Shown piece by piece: positions 35,001-47,221 of a DNA stretch of 64,000 bases; the first letter of the stretch is position 1; each line of letters starts with the position of its first letter. The position numbers were made by a program, and so were the translations under genes. This stretch comes from Carya illinoinensis (taxonomy: Eukaryota > Streptophyta > Magnoliopsida > Fagales > Juglandaceae), in the NCBI RefSeq assembly GCF_018687715.1, contig NC_056766.1, positions 3,352,001 through 3,416,000 of the forward strand, in the 5' to 3' direction. Under the pieces are notes generated by a model. That model was not told where the DNA came from and searched no databases. It worked only from the letters and a program-made list of their open reading frames with translations.

Positions 35001-35609
35001 CATTGTACCATTGGTCCCATTTGTGTTGATCAAGCGTTGTTAGTGATGAGTGACACCATGCAATGCCCTCAAGGAAATCTATTACGAGCTCGGATTATAG
35101 GACCCATATCAAGAGCATATTTAATGATAAAAATAAATTATTAGAAGTAATCTAGGTCTTCTTCAAACATAAAAGTTCAAACATAAACTTCGCTTGCTCA
35201 TACTTTATTCATGGTGGTCGAGCCACGTACTTAAATAGATTAAATACATCACTTTCTAAATCACTAGTAACATGAAATAAAAGATAAACATAACCAATGA
35301 GGCATAAAAACCCATACATGAAGATCATAAACTTAAACTAATTAGCTAGTGTGATTAAGATTCTCTTATTAATCAATTACTTACTCCCAACAGTCCAAAG
35401 ACTAGGACTTGGAAAAAGCTAGCAAGCATAACAAGAAACAAGAAAGCAAATGATTCGTCAAAAGATCCCTTACCCAAAGGCAAAAGTAGGAACAACGAAA
35501 ATCGTGTTTATAACTTTGAAAAAGCAAAAGATTTCCCATCACACCATGAAGATCTGTGATGATAAAAAGTAAAAAATAAAAAAAAATAAATTGCCTTAAA
35601 GTGGGATAC
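35001..35609 (-). other. WAK flank copy upstream of the kinase fragment
   Basis: It matches 4270-5190 in inverted orientation, and its right part matches 10860-11010 directly. The phrase TTGATCAA(G)CG..., then CAATGCCCTCAA(G/T)GAAA, also recurs at 49770-49850. It ends where the LINE begins. No gene. Confidence 0.6.
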
Positions 35610-35614
35610 TATTG

Positions 35615-36580
35615 GAAATGCTGTTAGTGATGCTGCACTTGAGGTACTCAATTCAGCAAGAGAGATTGTACATATTAATAAAACTCATATTGTGTTGATC
35701 CCTAAGGTGAAAAGTCCCAAAACAGTTTCTGATTTCAAGCCTATTTCATTATGCAATGTTCTTTATAAGCTCATATCCAAAATCTTGGCCAACAGACTAA
35801 AAAGTATCCTCCCTAATGTTATTTCCTCCACTCAAAGTACCTTTGTGCATAACACGCTTATTTTGGATAATATTATAGTTGCTTTTGAGGCCATACATTC
35901 AACGAATTCTAGATTTTTTGGTAAGGTGCGGTATATGGCTTTAAAGCTCGATATGAGGAAAGCCTACGATAGGGTGGAGTGGGATTTCTTAAGAGAGGAA
36001 ATGTTGATATTGGGTTTCAATGAAAGATGGAGAATATTTAGTGATGAGATGCATCAATTCAGTTTCATACTCTATTCTCATTAATAGATCTCCTCAATGC
36101 TCCTTTAAACCCACAAGGGGAACAAGACAGGGTGAGGCACTTAAGTTCTTTTTATCCTTTGCTCTGAAGCACTTAAGTTCTTTGCTTAATCATGCTGAGG
36201 CTTCAAAATTAATCTTTAGCATTCCATTTGCAAGAGGTAAGCCATGCATTAATTATTTACTTTTTGCAGACGATAGCTTGCTATTTTGTAGAGCAAATTC
36301 ACTTGAACGGGCCATACTTACTGGCATTCTAGATACTTATGAGAGGGTCTTGGGTCAAAGGCTCAATAAAAAGAAGACCTCTATTCATTTTAGTGCAAAT
36401 ACTAGCAGTGTTGTGAAGGAATCTATAATCAGTGCAGCAGGGGTTAGATCTTCCTCATCCTATGAAAAGTATCTTGGACTACCAGCTCTCATTGGAAGAT
36501 CAAGGCACAAAACTTTTAAAAGCATTCTGGACAGAGTTAGGAGCATGATAAGCAACTGGAAGTCTAAGTTCCTCTCTTAG
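35615..36580 (+). pseudogene. LINE reverse transcriptase, frameshifted
   Basis: The frame from 35692 carries FKPISLCNVLYKLISKILANR and the motif A region LDMRKAYDRVEWD. A frameshift near 36030 moves to the second frame, with GTRQGEALKFFLS (normally RQGDPLSP) and YLLFADDSLLF, the catalytic motif C. It continues to KYLGLP and ends at a TAG (36578-36580) where the family has tryptophan. Further reverse-transcriptase sequence (AGNEILLKVVVQVLPTYC) follows after the stop. Confidence 0.92.
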
Positions 36581-37109
36581 GCAGGAAATGAAATACTTCT
36601 CAAGGTTGTGGTTCAAGTACTACCAACTTATTGTATAGGGGTTTTCAAACTCCCTAAATCTTTGCTGAAGGAGGTTAATAAGGTGGTGCACCATTTCTAG
36701 TGGGGACAACATCAAAATGAAAGGACAGTCCAATGGGTTTCATGAGCCAAATGTGGAAGACTAAGTCTATAGGTGGATTGGGTTTCATGACTTGGAAAAC
36801 TTGAACTTAGCTTTACTAGCCAAGCAAGGGTGGAGAATATTACAACAACCTGCGTCCCTTGTCACTCTTATTTTAAAATTGAAATACTTCCCTAACTCTA
36901 CCTTTCTTCAAGCCAAGTTGGGATCTAGACCTTCTTTTATATAGAGGAGTATTATAGCAACAAGGAACTTAGTAATAGAAGGCTCTATGTGGAGGATTGG
37001 GAATGGTCAATGCACTAGAATTTGGAAGGATAGATGGTTGCCTCAATCCTCAACTTATTGGGTTCAAAGTGCAGTTGAGGTACTGGGTGAAGATGCTACT
37101 GAGGTATAA

Positions 37110-37544
37110 TTGATTAACCTTGACTCTAAACAATGGAAGCTGGAAATGGTGCAAGAAATCTTCTCAAGTAGTGAAGCTGAAATCATAAAAAGGATCCCAA
37201 CTGGTTTTTCCAATGCACCAGATAAGTTGATTTGGAGGTGCACTACTAATGGACAATTCTCAGTGAAGAGTGCTTATAATTTACAAAAAGAGCTCAATGA
37301 TCTTCATAAGGGGCAAACTTCTAATTTTGGTTCTAGGAGAGAAGAATGGGCTTGCTGTTGGAAGCTCAAAGTGCCAAATGTTACCAAGGTTTTTGTGTGG
37401 AGAGCCTGTCTAGACTCACTACCCACGAATCTGAACTCGTCTAGGAAGCAAATTGTGGAATCTCCAATGTGTCACGTCTGTTTAAGAGAGGAAGAGTCTG
37501 TTGTTCATGCGCTTTGGAAGTGTAGCTCAACAAAGGATGTCTAA
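37110..37544 (+). pseudogene. LINE zf-RVT segment
   Basis: It contains the WKLKVPNVTKVFVWRACLDSLPT block and the CHVC ... HALWKC cysteine/histidine pattern of the zinc-binding region found in plant LINE ORF2 (zf-RVT). It is open only because the frame is short; sequence on both sides is broken. Confidence 0.85.
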
Positions 37545-37769
37545 GGTCAGTGCTAAAAAATATTCAAAAAAGCACTCCTAATGCAAATAATTTTAAAGGA
37601 CTCTTTGAAGGCCTTAGTGCAGTGCTGAGTATGATACTTTGAAGGAGTTTGCTGTCACAATAAGGAGAATATGATTGAGAAGAAATGAGTTTATGTTTAA
37701 AGCTCCTTTTTACATCCATTTGTGGTGGTGCAGCAATCGAAAGAGCTATTGGTGGAATTTAAAGAGATG

Positions 37770-38290
37770 CAGTCAAGCAATAGTCCTGTGGTTCAAGTGT
37801 CTCGTGGACAAGTATGTAGTTGGGAGCCACCTCAAGAAGGTTTCTACAAAGTGAACTGGGATTAGCTATTAATAAGGCTAGGGGCAGGATTGGATTTGGC
37901 ATTATAGTGAGGGGTCATGAAGGTAATGTCATGGCTATTAAGAGGATGCAGAGAGAAGGCTTCAATGATCCACTATTCACAGAATCTTTTGGAGCTTTAA
38001 TTCCAACAATTTTTACTTCTGAACTTGGTATGAGGAAGATTAGTTTGGAAGGGGATTCCCTCCATGCTGTGAAGAGTATCACTCAAAAATCTGAGTTGTG
38101 GAATAGTTCAAGGATAATTATCTTTGATGTAAAAAAACACCTCTCTTCTTTTGACAGTTGGTCTATTAAGCACATTAGTAGAAATGCTAATGGGGCTGTT
38201 CACATATTACCTAAGAACTCTTTAGAGTTAGAAGAGGATGTAGTTGATATGGAAGATTACCCTTCTTGTATTTATTCCTTCATTTCATGA
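37770..38290 (+). pseudogene. LINE RNase H-like (RVT_3) segment
   Basis: A FYKVNWD segment is followed at once by TAG. The remainder shifts frame to GRIGFGIIVRGHEGNVMA, then LEGDSLHAVKSI and HISRNANGAVH. These match the C-terminal RNase H-like domain of plant LINEs. The stop and frameshift after the first catalytic Asp would inactivate it. Confidence 0.85.
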
Positions 38291-38332
38291 AGGCTTTTCA
38301 ATAAGAGATGCTATTTCCTTTCAAAAAAAAAA

Positions 38333-38933
38333 GAACAAGTCAATCCCGACCAATTTGTTTTTGGTTGCAAATTGTCACTTCTTGCAAAGAAGTTTTATGG
38401 TTACAAATTATGCAGTCCACTCACGTAGTTGGTTTGTGATCACTAAAGACTTTACTGCATTTCCGACTAATTAAGCTAATCATGTAGATTGATTTAGATT
38501 TGTTCTTTTACAGTGCTAAAAACTCCATATATCTCATCCGAGTACCAATAATACTGGATTTAGCTAAAAGCTTGTAATTGTAAAATGGAAAAAGGCAAAT
38601 AATTATTCATTTCACTAAATACACACAAAAGCAATTTCAATAGTACTGCACATTTCACATAGAACATGTTACATTACAATCACTCAAAAGAGATCAAATA
38701 TTACATATATACATGCGATAGCGCTCAATTAACCACGTACATGAACATGATATATAAAGCTATGAACACATTCTTTCAATCTTAAAACAGCATGCATACA
38801 AGGAGACCAAATTCCATTTCAAAGAGTGGAAAACCCAAAAGGTCAGGAACCTCAGGAAAGTTATTGTTGAAGATTAGGAGGTGAGAGAGAAAAAGAAAGA
38901 TGGTGAAGCTATAAAGCATGTGAAGAATATATC

Positions 38934-39019
<86 letters not shown>

Positions 39020-39219
39020 AAGGGGTGGGAAGAGATCGAATTGGAGGAAGAAGGTGGTTGAGAGGCAGAAAGAGAGAGTAAGAAAGCACTTGTAGGTGGC
39101 AAGGGGCAAGTAAACAATTGGAGAAAATGAGTGTACGTGGATGGCTAGCAATGGGTGGTGATGATGAATGTCTACGAGAGATAGGCTATGCTAGCTAGCC
39201 TTCAATGTGGATGAACAAA
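38333..39219 (-). other. 3' flank of the second intact WAK gene
   Basis: From about 38540 this closely matches 12470-13105 and 20680-21263. It carries the longest GA microsatellite (38943-39016). 38333-38540 lies between the LINE tail and the duplicated flank and shows nothing recognisable. Confidence 0.65.
38943..39016 (+). repeat. (GA)37 microsatellite in WAK 3' flank
   Basis: A 74-bp pure GA run, at the same place as the run at 12837-12903. Confidence 0.97.
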
Positions 39220-42200
39220 TTATCTGGCATCATTATCTGTTGGTTTTAGTATTTGATTTTTCATGCTGTCATCTGCAACAATGGTACTCATAGAAGAGCT
39301 GCCAATGTCAACATCAGTTCCTGAAGAATGTGTAGGTGCATTGGGCAAAGGCTTAGTGATTTGTTGTGTGTTGGGATCAACCCTTTTCAACGAGTGTTTT
39401 TCTAGAAGTCTTAATCCCTCCAGCTCCTTTGTTACTTGCTGCGTGCTAGGTCTATCCTCCCCTCTTACCTTTAAGCACTTTTTGGCTATATTTGCAACTT
39501 CCTTTATTTCTTCAATATTACCTTCTGTAAGAATGCGATCATCAATAATTTGAAGTAGGCGATCCTCTTTCATTGCAATAACAAAATGCATTGCTAGATT
39601 TCTTTCAGTTTCCGGCCTATCCATGGAAAGTGCCTTTTCACCTGTTAGTAGCTCTGCAATAACAACACCAAAACTATAGACGTCACTTTTTTCAGTTAGT
39701 TGGCTAGTATGGAAGTATTCTGGGTCCAAGTATCCCAAAGTTCCCTGCACCACGGTTGTTAATCGTGTGTGGTCAAGAGGAACCAGTCTTGAAGCTCCAA
39801 AGTCAGACACTTTTGCTGTGTGGTTATCATCCAAAAGTATATTTGTAGTTTTCACATCTCTATGTATAATAGACATAGAAGTCTCGAAATGTATGTATGC
39901 TAAGGCTCCTGCGGTTTCCGATGCCACCTTCAAACGTTTTTCCCATGAGAGCGAGGATGATAGGTTTTTATCATGAATATGGTCAAAAAGTGTTCCGTTC
40001 GTGATGAACTCGTATACTAGTAAGGGTACTTCGGTCTCAAGACAACAACCTAATAACTTAACCACATTCTTATGGTTAATTTTAGTAAGCACAACTACCT
40101 CATTTATAAATTGCTCAATCTGGCTCTGATCAACAACATTGGACTTCTTAATGGCCACCACTTTGTCATCTGATAAAACTCCTTTATAAACAGTTCCGAA
40201 GCCTCCTTGACCAAGGACTCTACTTTTATCATAGTTGTTAGTGGCCTTTTCAAGGTCTTTTGCGCTAAAGATTTTGGCTGGCTCAACTGATTCTTTGTGA
40301 TTCAAGAGTTGTCGTTGTAAGATTAAGCCACCATTTTGTTGGAAGAAGTTCTCTTTCAGTTTTATGAGCTTTCTTCTTTGCATTACCCAATATACCAATG
40401 AAGTTCCCACAAGCAGGATCAAGAGGCTTATGCTGATACCTGCAAAAGTTTAAGCATTCATTTTGACCACATAGAATGAATCTCAATTTCTCCTTCTGTC
40501 ACTTATAACATCAAGTTTGTCGACACAATGGCTTCAACAAAATTGAGATTTCAATATGTATTTATAAAGATGACCTACAAGGAGTTGAGTTTGAGTTTTA
40601 ACTTAGGTAGTGATCATTAAAAGGAAGAAAGATCGAAAGCCTAGCACGCTATATATAAGCTGTAGTGGATTTCAACTGCATTTCATACTAAAGGTAAGGT
40701 TGCAAATTATATGGAATAGAAAGAGTGAATTAACTAAGTTTTGAATTAACTTACACATCTTAAAACTTTAATATTTAACTTTAAAAGACTCTTGCATTAA
40801 TCGAAATGGTTAATTTTAGACTAAATTATAATTATTGCATGGAATTAAGTGAGTGAGGTTGGGAATTAAATTACCAAATCCATCATACATGTAGTTTGTA
40901 AATTAACAAGAAAAAAGAAAATAAAAGAGAGGAGTAGTACTACTGTAATGCTAGTACCATTCTTATATATATTATGCATACCCAAGGCAATATTAATCAT
41001 GATCTTGAATTGACCCGATTTTTTACTGCAACCTGTTCCAGTGATCATTAAAAATAAAGATTTAAAGCCTAGCTAGCTGTAGCTAGTGACTGTTGGAGAA
41101 GCAAAGATCTATCATAGCATATTTCAACTGCGTTTCCTTTCAAAAAAAAAAAAAAAAAAAAACTGCGTTTCATACGTACGAAAGGTAATGTTACAAATTA
41201 ATTATATGAAATAGAAAGAGTGAACTAAGTTTTGAATTAAAACTTACCCATCTCAAAACTTTAATTTTCTTATCTTAAAAGACTTGTACATTAATCAAAA
41301 TGGTTCATTTTAGACCAAATATTTATTACTGCATGCATGGGAAGTGAGTGAGGTAATTGCATGGGAAACCAATTCCAGCATGCATGTATATATGTAGTTA
41401 GTAAATTAACAAAAAAATAAAATAAAATAAAAGAGAGATTAGTTAAAACCACCATTCCCATATATGTATACATACCCAGGGCAATAATGATGATCTTTGA
41501 TTGGTCTTTTCGACTACAACCTGTCGTTCCATGCGGATTCCTCCCATCGCCGACATATCCATTGGGACATGTACATGTGTAGCTCCCTTTAGTGTTGGTA
41601 CATATTGCAGTAGCATTGCAGGGATACGGACTATGTTTGCACTCATCAATATCTGAAAAACGTGAGCACTACAGCTAGAGCGTCATCATCGAAATACAGC
41701 CATAACAGTTCGCTCATTTAACAAGTACAACATGAACTGATTAATTTGCTAATCCAAAATTAGCTGAAATTAAGAAAAAGAAAAGGCTTATAATAAAGTA
41801 AAAGGAATGAACACCATTAATAATTAATTACCTTTGCAACTATCCTTGTCTTCATCAGGAAGGTATGGGTTCCCTTCATAACCGTCGGGGCACTTGCAAA
41901 TATACCCAAGACCTTTGGCTTCCAAACAACTATTGGCTGCTTTGCATAAATAGCTTGTCATATTTTTCTCAGCATCTTTGCATTTCTTATTTTCAATTGC
42001 CCAATCAAGCACCAGGGGTACAGTCTCCCTGTTCGTTAAATTTGTAAAATCTAAGGTGGAAAAGTTGTATGCCTGTGTTTCCCCAATAAAACCTAAACCA
42101 CATGATTGCCCCGAGGTTCTGCTGGATCCATTAGTGTAAATACTCTGAACGGCCAAATTATAATTCGTTGTGTTTTCTGGGATAGCAGAATGGCAACAGC

Positions 42201-42735
42201 CAAGGCCAGAGCAAGAGCCGTTAACCAAACCGGAACTGTTGCCACAGAATGATATGCAACCAGACATGAACGTATAATCTTGTTCATGCGAAACACTAAT
42301 GTAGGCGAAAAAATTACAACCGACAGCAAAGATACTGTTCTTCTTAAGTGAGATGCGAAATTTCGACAAGCTGAGCAAGGCAGACATGCGGCGGAGACTC
42401 TTCTGATTATCATACTCTGGCCACCATTGGCAACGACGGAATACCAAGTTTGAGACTCGAAGTTCACCATCATCAAGAGAGATGTTGAGGACTTCTATAT
42501 TATCAACGCCCAGAAATGGTTTTGGGGGCTGGAAAGAGTAGTTACATATGATGAGAAAAGATGGATCAGAGTAGCAGTCCTTGCCTATGCCAAATGGGTA
42601 GGGGATATTAACAGATCCGCATGTGCGGTTGCAGCTCGGATTGTTGGGTTTAGGTGCTGATAAAACTAGCTGGACCCCAATAATTAGCAGTAGCAGCACT
42701 ACTAGATGTTGCAAAAGCTTTCCATGCAAAGCCAT
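39220..42735 (-). CDS. WAK-like receptor protein kinase, 766 aa, complete
   Basis: Three exons: 42735-41832, 41652-41476 and 40439-39220, with GT-AG junctions and the same phases as the 13106 gene. There is a signal peptide (about residues 1-30, leucine-rich), then CNRTCGSVNIPYPFGIGKDCY, then a GYICKCPDGYEGNPY EGF-like end of exon 1. Exon 2 encodes a full calcium-binding-type EGF with DIDEC and all six cysteines (ending GTTGC). The membrane helix spans exons 2/3. The kinase has GQGGFG, VAIKKS, HRDVKTTN, DFG and GYLDPEYF. All catalytic residues are kept, so an active RD kinase at the plasma membrane is expected. Intron 2 (41475-40440) holds a partial duplicate of exon 2 and a poly-A insertion. 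The sequence is very close to the 13106 gene across its length, indicating a tandem paralogue. Confidence 0.94.
40973..41040 (-). pseudogene. Duplicated 3' part of the WAK EGF/membrane exon inside intron 2
   Basis: Minus-strand translation gives GTGCSKK ... MINIALG followed by the donor-like GTATGC, a copy of the end of exon 2 (GTTGCSRK ... IIIIALG). The surrounding 40560-41040 resembles 41050-41475, so part of intron 2 with the exon end was duplicated in tandem. The 5' part of the exon and its acceptor are absent, so it is not expected to be spliced in. Confidence 0.85.
41126..41171 (+). mobile_element. Poly-A-only LINE insertion with target duplication
   Basis: AACTGCGTTTC occurs at 41126-41136 and again at 41161-41171, separated by 24 bp consisting of CTTTC and a run of A. 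The main LINE in this window also ends TTTCCTTTC plus A's. This looks like a LINE copy that stopped after copying little more than its tail. Confidence 0.75.
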
Positions 42736-42890
42736 GGCTGACCTTTTTTTCTGATCTGTGCTTCGGAAATAACTTATCTTTCTTTGCGGTTGCCTTTGCT
42801 CTGTGCTTCAGAAGTAACTCCCCTTCAGAAATAACTTAATTTATAAGTCTGGCCTTATGAACAGTTGAAAAGGACATAAGATACATAATA

Positions 42891-43275
42891 AGAACACTCA
42901 CAATGGATTTTTGTTACGTAAAATTTAAAGAAAAGTTGTCTAAAACTAGAATCCAACGGATGCTCTATTTTATTTCTATTTTACATTTGTCTACAGTATT
43001 GTTCCTAGATGTAGAAGTAATTGCACAAAAATATAAATATATTTTTATTTTTTTATCTCTTCTTATACCTTTTCTCTAAAATTAATTTATCTTATTGTAC
43101 TTTTTCTCTCATAAAATATTAAAAGGTATAATATTAAAATGATATGAAGAAATAATAGATAAGCTGATGGATGTATGTGTATTATAAAAGTCAGTATGTA
43201 AAATAAAAAAGATGAGATTTGATTATGTATTTTAAATGATAGAATGAAAAATCCATTAAGAGTGCTCTTAAGAAG
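42891..43275. mobile_element. MITE upstream of the second WAK gene
   Basis: The left end AAGAACACTCACAATGGATT and the right end AAAATCCATTAAGAGTGCTC are inverted partners (about 19 of 23 match over the ends). The AT-rich interior is non-coding. It sits about 155 bp upstream of the start codon, in the presumptive promoter. TAA and TTA at the two sides hint at a 3-bp target site, as in PIF/Harbinger elements, but this is not certain. Confidence 0.65.
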
Positions 43276-44796
43276 CAATAAAAATACATAAATCAAGAAA
43301 ATTATATTCAGGTAGTTAGGAGGATTTATTATTTAAAAGAAAACTTGACTTATTTCTCCAGTCAAAATGAAAGTTAAAAAACTCTAGCTTTTCTATTATT
43401 ATTAGAGGCTTAATATATTAATTTCGTTATAATGCTTGTATCCTTAATAAGCGAATTACCAAACTTTCTAATTTAAAAAATACTTTCAAAAGAACTATTT
43501 TTAAACCATACTAGTAATTAGTACGTACAAGCTTCCAATAAATTATCGTCAAATTAAGCTTCAGGAACTGATCAGGATATATATATATATTTATATAGAT
43601 AAAATAATTTTATTTATTATCTTTGCACACTGCACGTTACATCTATTTTAATTTTGTTTTCTTATAATAAGTATATAGTGTATGAATACTAAGTAAAACA
43701 ACTCAATTAATTTAACAAAAATGAAATAAAATAATAAGTAAATAAAAAATTTTAAATACATAAAATATATAATATAAAATAATGAGTAACATTCTTTTAT
43801 ATGTATATATATATACACGTACTAGTAAGATGTTACGTGCCCTGAGGCACGTATGCCCAGTTGAAAGAACAGCAGCTTCCACTCTTTTCTGGGCTTGGGG
43901 TCGGTTTTCAAAAACAAAACAAAATAAAAAAGCCAAACCTTTTTCGTACACAATACGGATTACACGCACACTAGTATGGGCTTTTTTCCTTTTCTGCTGT
44001 GGCCTGTCGTATCCCAGTGGAATACATAAAAAATAAGTCGAATAAAGAGAAGAAAAATCAGTAGAAGATGTTAGTGTCTGTACGTATCCCAGTTGAATTT
44101 TTTATTTATATTTTTATCTTATTAACACCTTCTTTAATTTAAAAAATTGTCAGAAATAAATTTATTATTTTTTATTAAAATTCTTTTATCTCATTCAGCC
44201 ATCCTTCTAAAAAATTAATGTCTTCAAACAGAATCTAATCTTTCCCAAAAATTAATTTATTTAAACAGAATCAATCGTTGAAGGACGATATATATAGAGT
44301 TGATTTTGCATGTTTTCTATATTTTTATCTTAATTTATTTAATACCTATCTAGGTTTGCTTTTTAAGATATAATAACCCACTCAATACATAGAGCAAAAG
44401 AGGAGGAATCCATGCCCCTTGCCTGAATATTATATCCAACATATTACCCACTTTCTAGACTAATTTTATCCCAATATTCTTTATATTTATGTTTTTATTT
44501 TATCAAAAGAAAAATATGTATTAGTAAGTGTCAGACAACCAGCTCTCTCTTATTGTCCATATTATATTCTACAAGTTTTTTTTTTTATTTTTTTAAATAA
44601 TAATTAAAGTATTTTTTAATAAATAAATAATTTTTTAAAGCTGTAGATGCCCGCTAATATGTACCAATGGTCAAAAAAGTGTATTCATTCAGAAATATCA
44701 GAAAGAATGATGGAGCCCACATGCAGTCTTACACTACTATATATACCTATATATATATATATTTTAGGCAGCAGCAGCTAGCTAGCTAGCATGTTT
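43276..44796. other. Gene-free AT-rich flank
   Basis: 43280-43520 matches 16240-16480, upstream of the first intact gene. The rest is AT-rich with several low-complexity stretches. An 84-codon frame at 43782-44036 lacks any recognisable domain. Confidence 0.5.
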
Positions 44797-44946
44797 TCAA
44801 ATGGTAGGAGATATTAACGGATCCGCATGTGCGGATGCAGCTCGGATCGTCGGGTTGAGGTGCTGCTAAAACTAGCTGGACCCCAATACTTAGATGTAGC
44901 AGCACTACTAGTACTTGTTCCGAAAGCTTACCGCATGCAAAGCCAT
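44797..44946 (-). pseudogene. WAK exon 1 fragment (signal peptide and first cysteines)
   Basis: On the minus strand an ATG at 44946 begins a copy of the first 50 or so codons of the intact genes: MALHA..., leucine-rich core, then SCIRTCGSVNI. It ends at about 44797 in unrelated DNA. A small indel in the signal-peptide part shifts the frame. Its upstream flank is the copy of the 16.1-19.3 kb block. Confidence 0.85.
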
Positions 44947-46289
44947 CGCTGGCCTTTTTTGGGTCTGATCTGTGCTTCAGAAATAACCAATCTTTCTTTG
45001 CGGCTGCCTCTTATAAAACAAGCTAACATAGAGAGAATTCAAGTTGGCCTGATGAACAATTAATTGGAAAGGGCCTAAGGTAGAAAATAAGGAGCATTAA
45101 AAATATAAATCAATAAAATTATTTTCAGGTAGGTAGGAGGATTTGGAAAATACTAGTACTCTTACTGAGGACGGCCGACATTTTCTATCAATTTATTATT
45201 ATTTTTTATTTAATAATTGAGAAAATATTTTTTTATAAATTTTTAATTTTTAATTTTTTTTAAATTATTTAAGGGAATACTTAAAAAAATACACCCAAAT
45301 TCAAAAGCGGATTTTGCACTTAAGTACTAGGCAGAATTAGTAGATAATAAATCCTCCTAAGCAATGCTAGGGCCACCGAGACCGGTCCCCACAAATTCTA
45401 CCGACACGCTTTATGTATATTGCTTTTTAAATTCTAACGAGACCGGTCCCCCTCAACAAAGTCTTATATAGAAGAAAACTTTAATTTCGTGTTGGTTTTA
45501 ATTGTATATATCCTTATAAATTATCAGATTAACTTCCTAATGGCTCAAAAAAAAAATTAACTTCCTAATTTTAAAATATTTTCAAAAGAAACATTTATAA
45601 ACTATGTATACATTTATTCATGCACGTTCCAAAAGTATCTTCTCTGGAAGACAAAAGAAAAACTTCAAAATTAAAGCTTTATTCAAAGTTCCAAGAACTG
45701 ATCAATATGTGTGTATATATATACATATATCAGGTTAGGAGTACGTTTACCTAGTTGGATTAAACAGATTTTTTACCAGGTAAACAGATTTTTTTACAAA
45801 AATATTATGGTTTTTTTGAAAAAAAAAACTTGATGAATGAATAATTTAATGCGTAGAGAGAAAAAAAATGTTTGCTAATATCTTTGAATAATGATAGGTC
45901 GGTGACTGGTGAGTATAATAATTACATATTTAGATGCATTAGAAAACAAAAAAATTAGTTTAAAATTAAAATCCAGATACATTATAATAATATAGACAAA
46001 TATTATGAAAGGGAAACGCGTGAGAGGTTGAGTTTAAGAGGATTAGGTAGAGAGATAGACATCATAGAGTGGGAGAGGGGTTTGAAATGAGAGGAGAGAT
46101 AGAATCGGAAATGAGAGAGAAGTAGAAAAAGACAATTGTATCTCTAAAACAAGAAATTAAAGGACTTAATTATAACACAAACAGACTTAACAGAAAACAA
46201 AAAAAGTTAACAGAAAAATATATAAAAAAAAGTTACTGTAACAGTTAAATAATAACTTATTATAATATAATAGATATATAGACACGCCC

Positions 46290-46302
<13 letters not shown>

Positions 46303-46321
<19 letters not shown>
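46303..46321 (+). repeat. (TA)n run
   Basis: Short dinucleotide run. A similar one lies at 51014-51040. Confidence 0.9.
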
Positions 46322-46327
<6 letters not shown>

Positions 46328-47036
46328 TGCTTAAATACAACTTGGAGTGTCCATCGATCCCAAAACCAGAACAGCAGCAGCATGAGTAGCAGGGAGCCAT
46401 GAGTACTAGCTAGCTGTGAACATCTCTTTTGCAGCAACCACGCACCGCAAGGGAACAACCAACAACCTTGCACAACCTAAGGAGAATGCATGATACCAGC
46501 CCACACCAAATTTGACATATTTAAATTTTCTCCTAATTCGTATCATTAGTTAGGATGCCAATCTTTGGGATTGGTGAATTGCCAGAAACAAGCAGCTCAA
46601 GAGTTACCGAAGAGAAACAAAGAAAAACAAGCAGTTATAAGTTCAGATCGACTAACCACGAGGCCGGGCAGTATTCTGAATAGAGACTACAAGGTGCAGT
46701 GTACGTTGTGATCAATAGATACTTCAGGCTTTAGTAACTAAACGGATTCCTTTTCTGAGCAGTACTAAAAGGAAAAAGTCATTAATTGCATGCATGAGAA
46801 CTAATAACTTTCTCCATAGCTGGTGATCTATGATCCTCACCTCTCTTTGAAATATTGCATGAAAACTCAACTCTTTGAAATATTAGCCACTTCCTTCAGC
46901 TGCCACGTACGCTTTCTCTTGATCTTCCGCTCTACGTTTATTTTCAAGAAGTTTAGTATCCTTTAAATAAGAACAAAGATACGGAACTAGCTAGCTAGAT
47001 TAGGGGCCGACGATTCCGAAGCTATCATTATCATAC

Positions 47037-47038
<2 letters not shown>

Positions 47039-47071
<33 letters not shown>

Positions 47072-47097
47072 AAAACACACTTTTTTTTTAACAACCT

Positions 47098-47138
<41 letters not shown>
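47039..47138. repeat. Poly-T followed by poly-A
   Basis: 29 T at 47039-47067 and about 40 A at 47099-47138, separated by 31 bp. The pair forms a potential hairpin. Run lengths in such sequence are often unreliable in assemblies. Confidence 0.9.
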
Positions 47139-47141
<3 letters not shown>

Positions 47142-47221
47142 AAATTTTCAAGTATTGCAAAACTTGTAAACTATCCAAATTTAGTGTTACATATTAAGGT
47201 AAGAATATAATATAAATAATT

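Larger units (their letters stand above)
35610..38332 (+). mobile_element. 5'-truncated L1-type LINE with poly-A tail
   Basis: It contains, in order, reverse transcriptase, zinc-finger (zf-RVT) and RNase H-like segments of a plant L1-type ORF2, broken by frameshifts and stops. A 3' untranslated region of only about 30 bp ends in TTTCCTTTC and ten A (38323-38332). The left boundary is where homology to the WAK flank at 10980-11030 stops. ORF1, the endonuclease and the first part of the reverse transcriptase are missing, the usual result of incomplete reverse transcription. No clear target duplication was found. Confidence 0.9.
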
